DNA from: Leptospira bouyouniensis
GTDB taxonomy: Bacteria; Spirochaetota; Leptospiria; Leptospirales; Leptospiraceae
Length of the DNA: 64,000 nt
Assembly (NCBI RefSeq): GCF_004769525.1
Contig: NZ_RQFT01000003.1
Coordinates: 806,001-870,000 of the forward strand
Reading direction: 5' to 3'
The position numbers and the translations under genes were made by a program. Each line of letters opens with the position of its first letter. Position 1 is the stretch's first letter. The notes under the pieces were generated by a model, which worked only from the letters and a program-made list of their open reading frames with translations, ran no database searches and was not told where the DNA came from. Below are positions 63,658 through 64,000 of the stretch, piece by piece.

Positions 63658-64000
63658 GAAAATTTAGCATTCTATGTGTTTTGCTTTTAACTTTTATTGG
63701 CTGTCGTTCCCGTGATTTCCAGGCAGTCACAGTAAAGGATACTGTAGTAGAAAAATCGGCGGCATCTGATCGACAAAAAATTGAAGAAGCACGTGCTCTC
63801 ATTGCGGATGGAAGTAACGAATTCCAAAAAGGAAACATGGATGTATCATTGGAAAAGGCAAAATCATCCATCCAAACATTTGAACTTGTGGAAGGTTATG
63901 CATTACTTGGCGCATCCCAATACCAACTTGGTGATTATGAAAATGCTAAAATTGCATATGAAAAAGGTAATAACTTAGACCCCCAGAATGAAAAAATACT
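63654..64000 (+). CDS. TPR-repeat lipoprotein (3' end beyond window)
   Basis: The frame opens at ATG 63654, overlapping the PEGA gene stop (ATGA), and stays open to the right edge (115 codons). It has a lipobox (TFIGC), a short charged linker and the start of tetratricopeptide repeats (YALLGASQYQLGDYENAKIA, then YEKGNNLDPQNEKI). It is the third gene of the FecR-PEGA-TPR lipoprotein operon. TPR repeats suggest it holds partner proteins in the periplasm. Confidence 0.78.
   Translation, partial: MRKFSILCVLLLTFIGCRSRDFQAVTVKDTVVEKSAASDRQKIEEARALIADGSNEFQKGNMDVSLEKAKSSIQTFELVEGYALLGASQYQLGDYENAKIAYEKGNNLDPQNEKI

Overview
The window looks like chromosomal DNA of a spirochaete of the genus Leptospira, probably a free-living (saprophytic-type) species. 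The evidence is the AT-rich composition with many A/T homopolymers, the periplasmic-flagellum genes fliG and fliH, a DUF1554-type lipoprotein, many short lipobox signal peptides, several 7TM-DISM receptors and a complete late cobalamin branch. No rRNA, tRNA, insertion sequence, prophage or CRISPR array was seen. Genes are densely packed, with many 4-base ATGA overlaps and several TTG starts.

Region 1 (1-12181). A leftward run holds a divergent fliG, fliH, two 7TM-DISM kinase-like receptors, a Crp/Fnr regulator and nnrS, which runs off the left edge. A perfect FNR-type box lies just upstream of nnrS. Rightward from the same intergenic region are two tandem 7TM-DISM class III cyclases. Their catalytic residues are complementary: the first lacks a metal aspartate but keeps the Asn/Arg pair, and the second keeps both metal aspartates but lacks Asn/Arg. 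This is the C1/C2 logic of mammalian adenylyl cyclase. The kinase-like pair is also catalytically degenerate.

Region 2 (12182-26735). Mostly metabolic and housekeeping genes: aldehyde dehydrogenase, a double hemerythrin, gatB, the cobT-cobS-cobC operon, dnaE, a membrane AraC-type regulator, an acyl-CoA ligase and an M23 peptidase.

Region 3 (26781-31013). A compact operon encodes a sigma factor whose region 4 is split by a long coiled coil, an unknown 236-residue protein, a CHAT-domain (caspase-like) protease and a cysteine-cluster protein. I read it as a candidate proteolysis-controlled sigma switch. A perfect hairpin surrounds the protease start codon.

Region 4 (31020-40386). A phasin-like protein, mtnA-msrA, a four-gene leftward operon (degenerate GGDEF-like membrane protein, CheX-like protein, hydrolase, FapA), a methyltransferase, dihydrolipoyl dehydrogenase and a DUF2071 protein.

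Region 5 (40411-43178). A small accessory stretch with two toxin-antitoxin pairs, a DUF1554 lipoprotein that appears out of frame with its signal peptide at a T8 tract, and a GC-rich double-hairpin element.

Region 6 (43179-64000). Hydrolase, small membrane transporter, sulfatase-like protein with a Thr nucleophile, a 1419-residue lipoprotein with about 11 Calx-beta-like repeats, a CoA transferase, an SbcD/SbcC-like pair whose hook is replaced by a membrane hairpin, Tpx, a membrane protein, a desaturase, a histidine kinase, RsgA, and an operon of FecR, PEGA and TPR lipoproteins that runs off the right edge.
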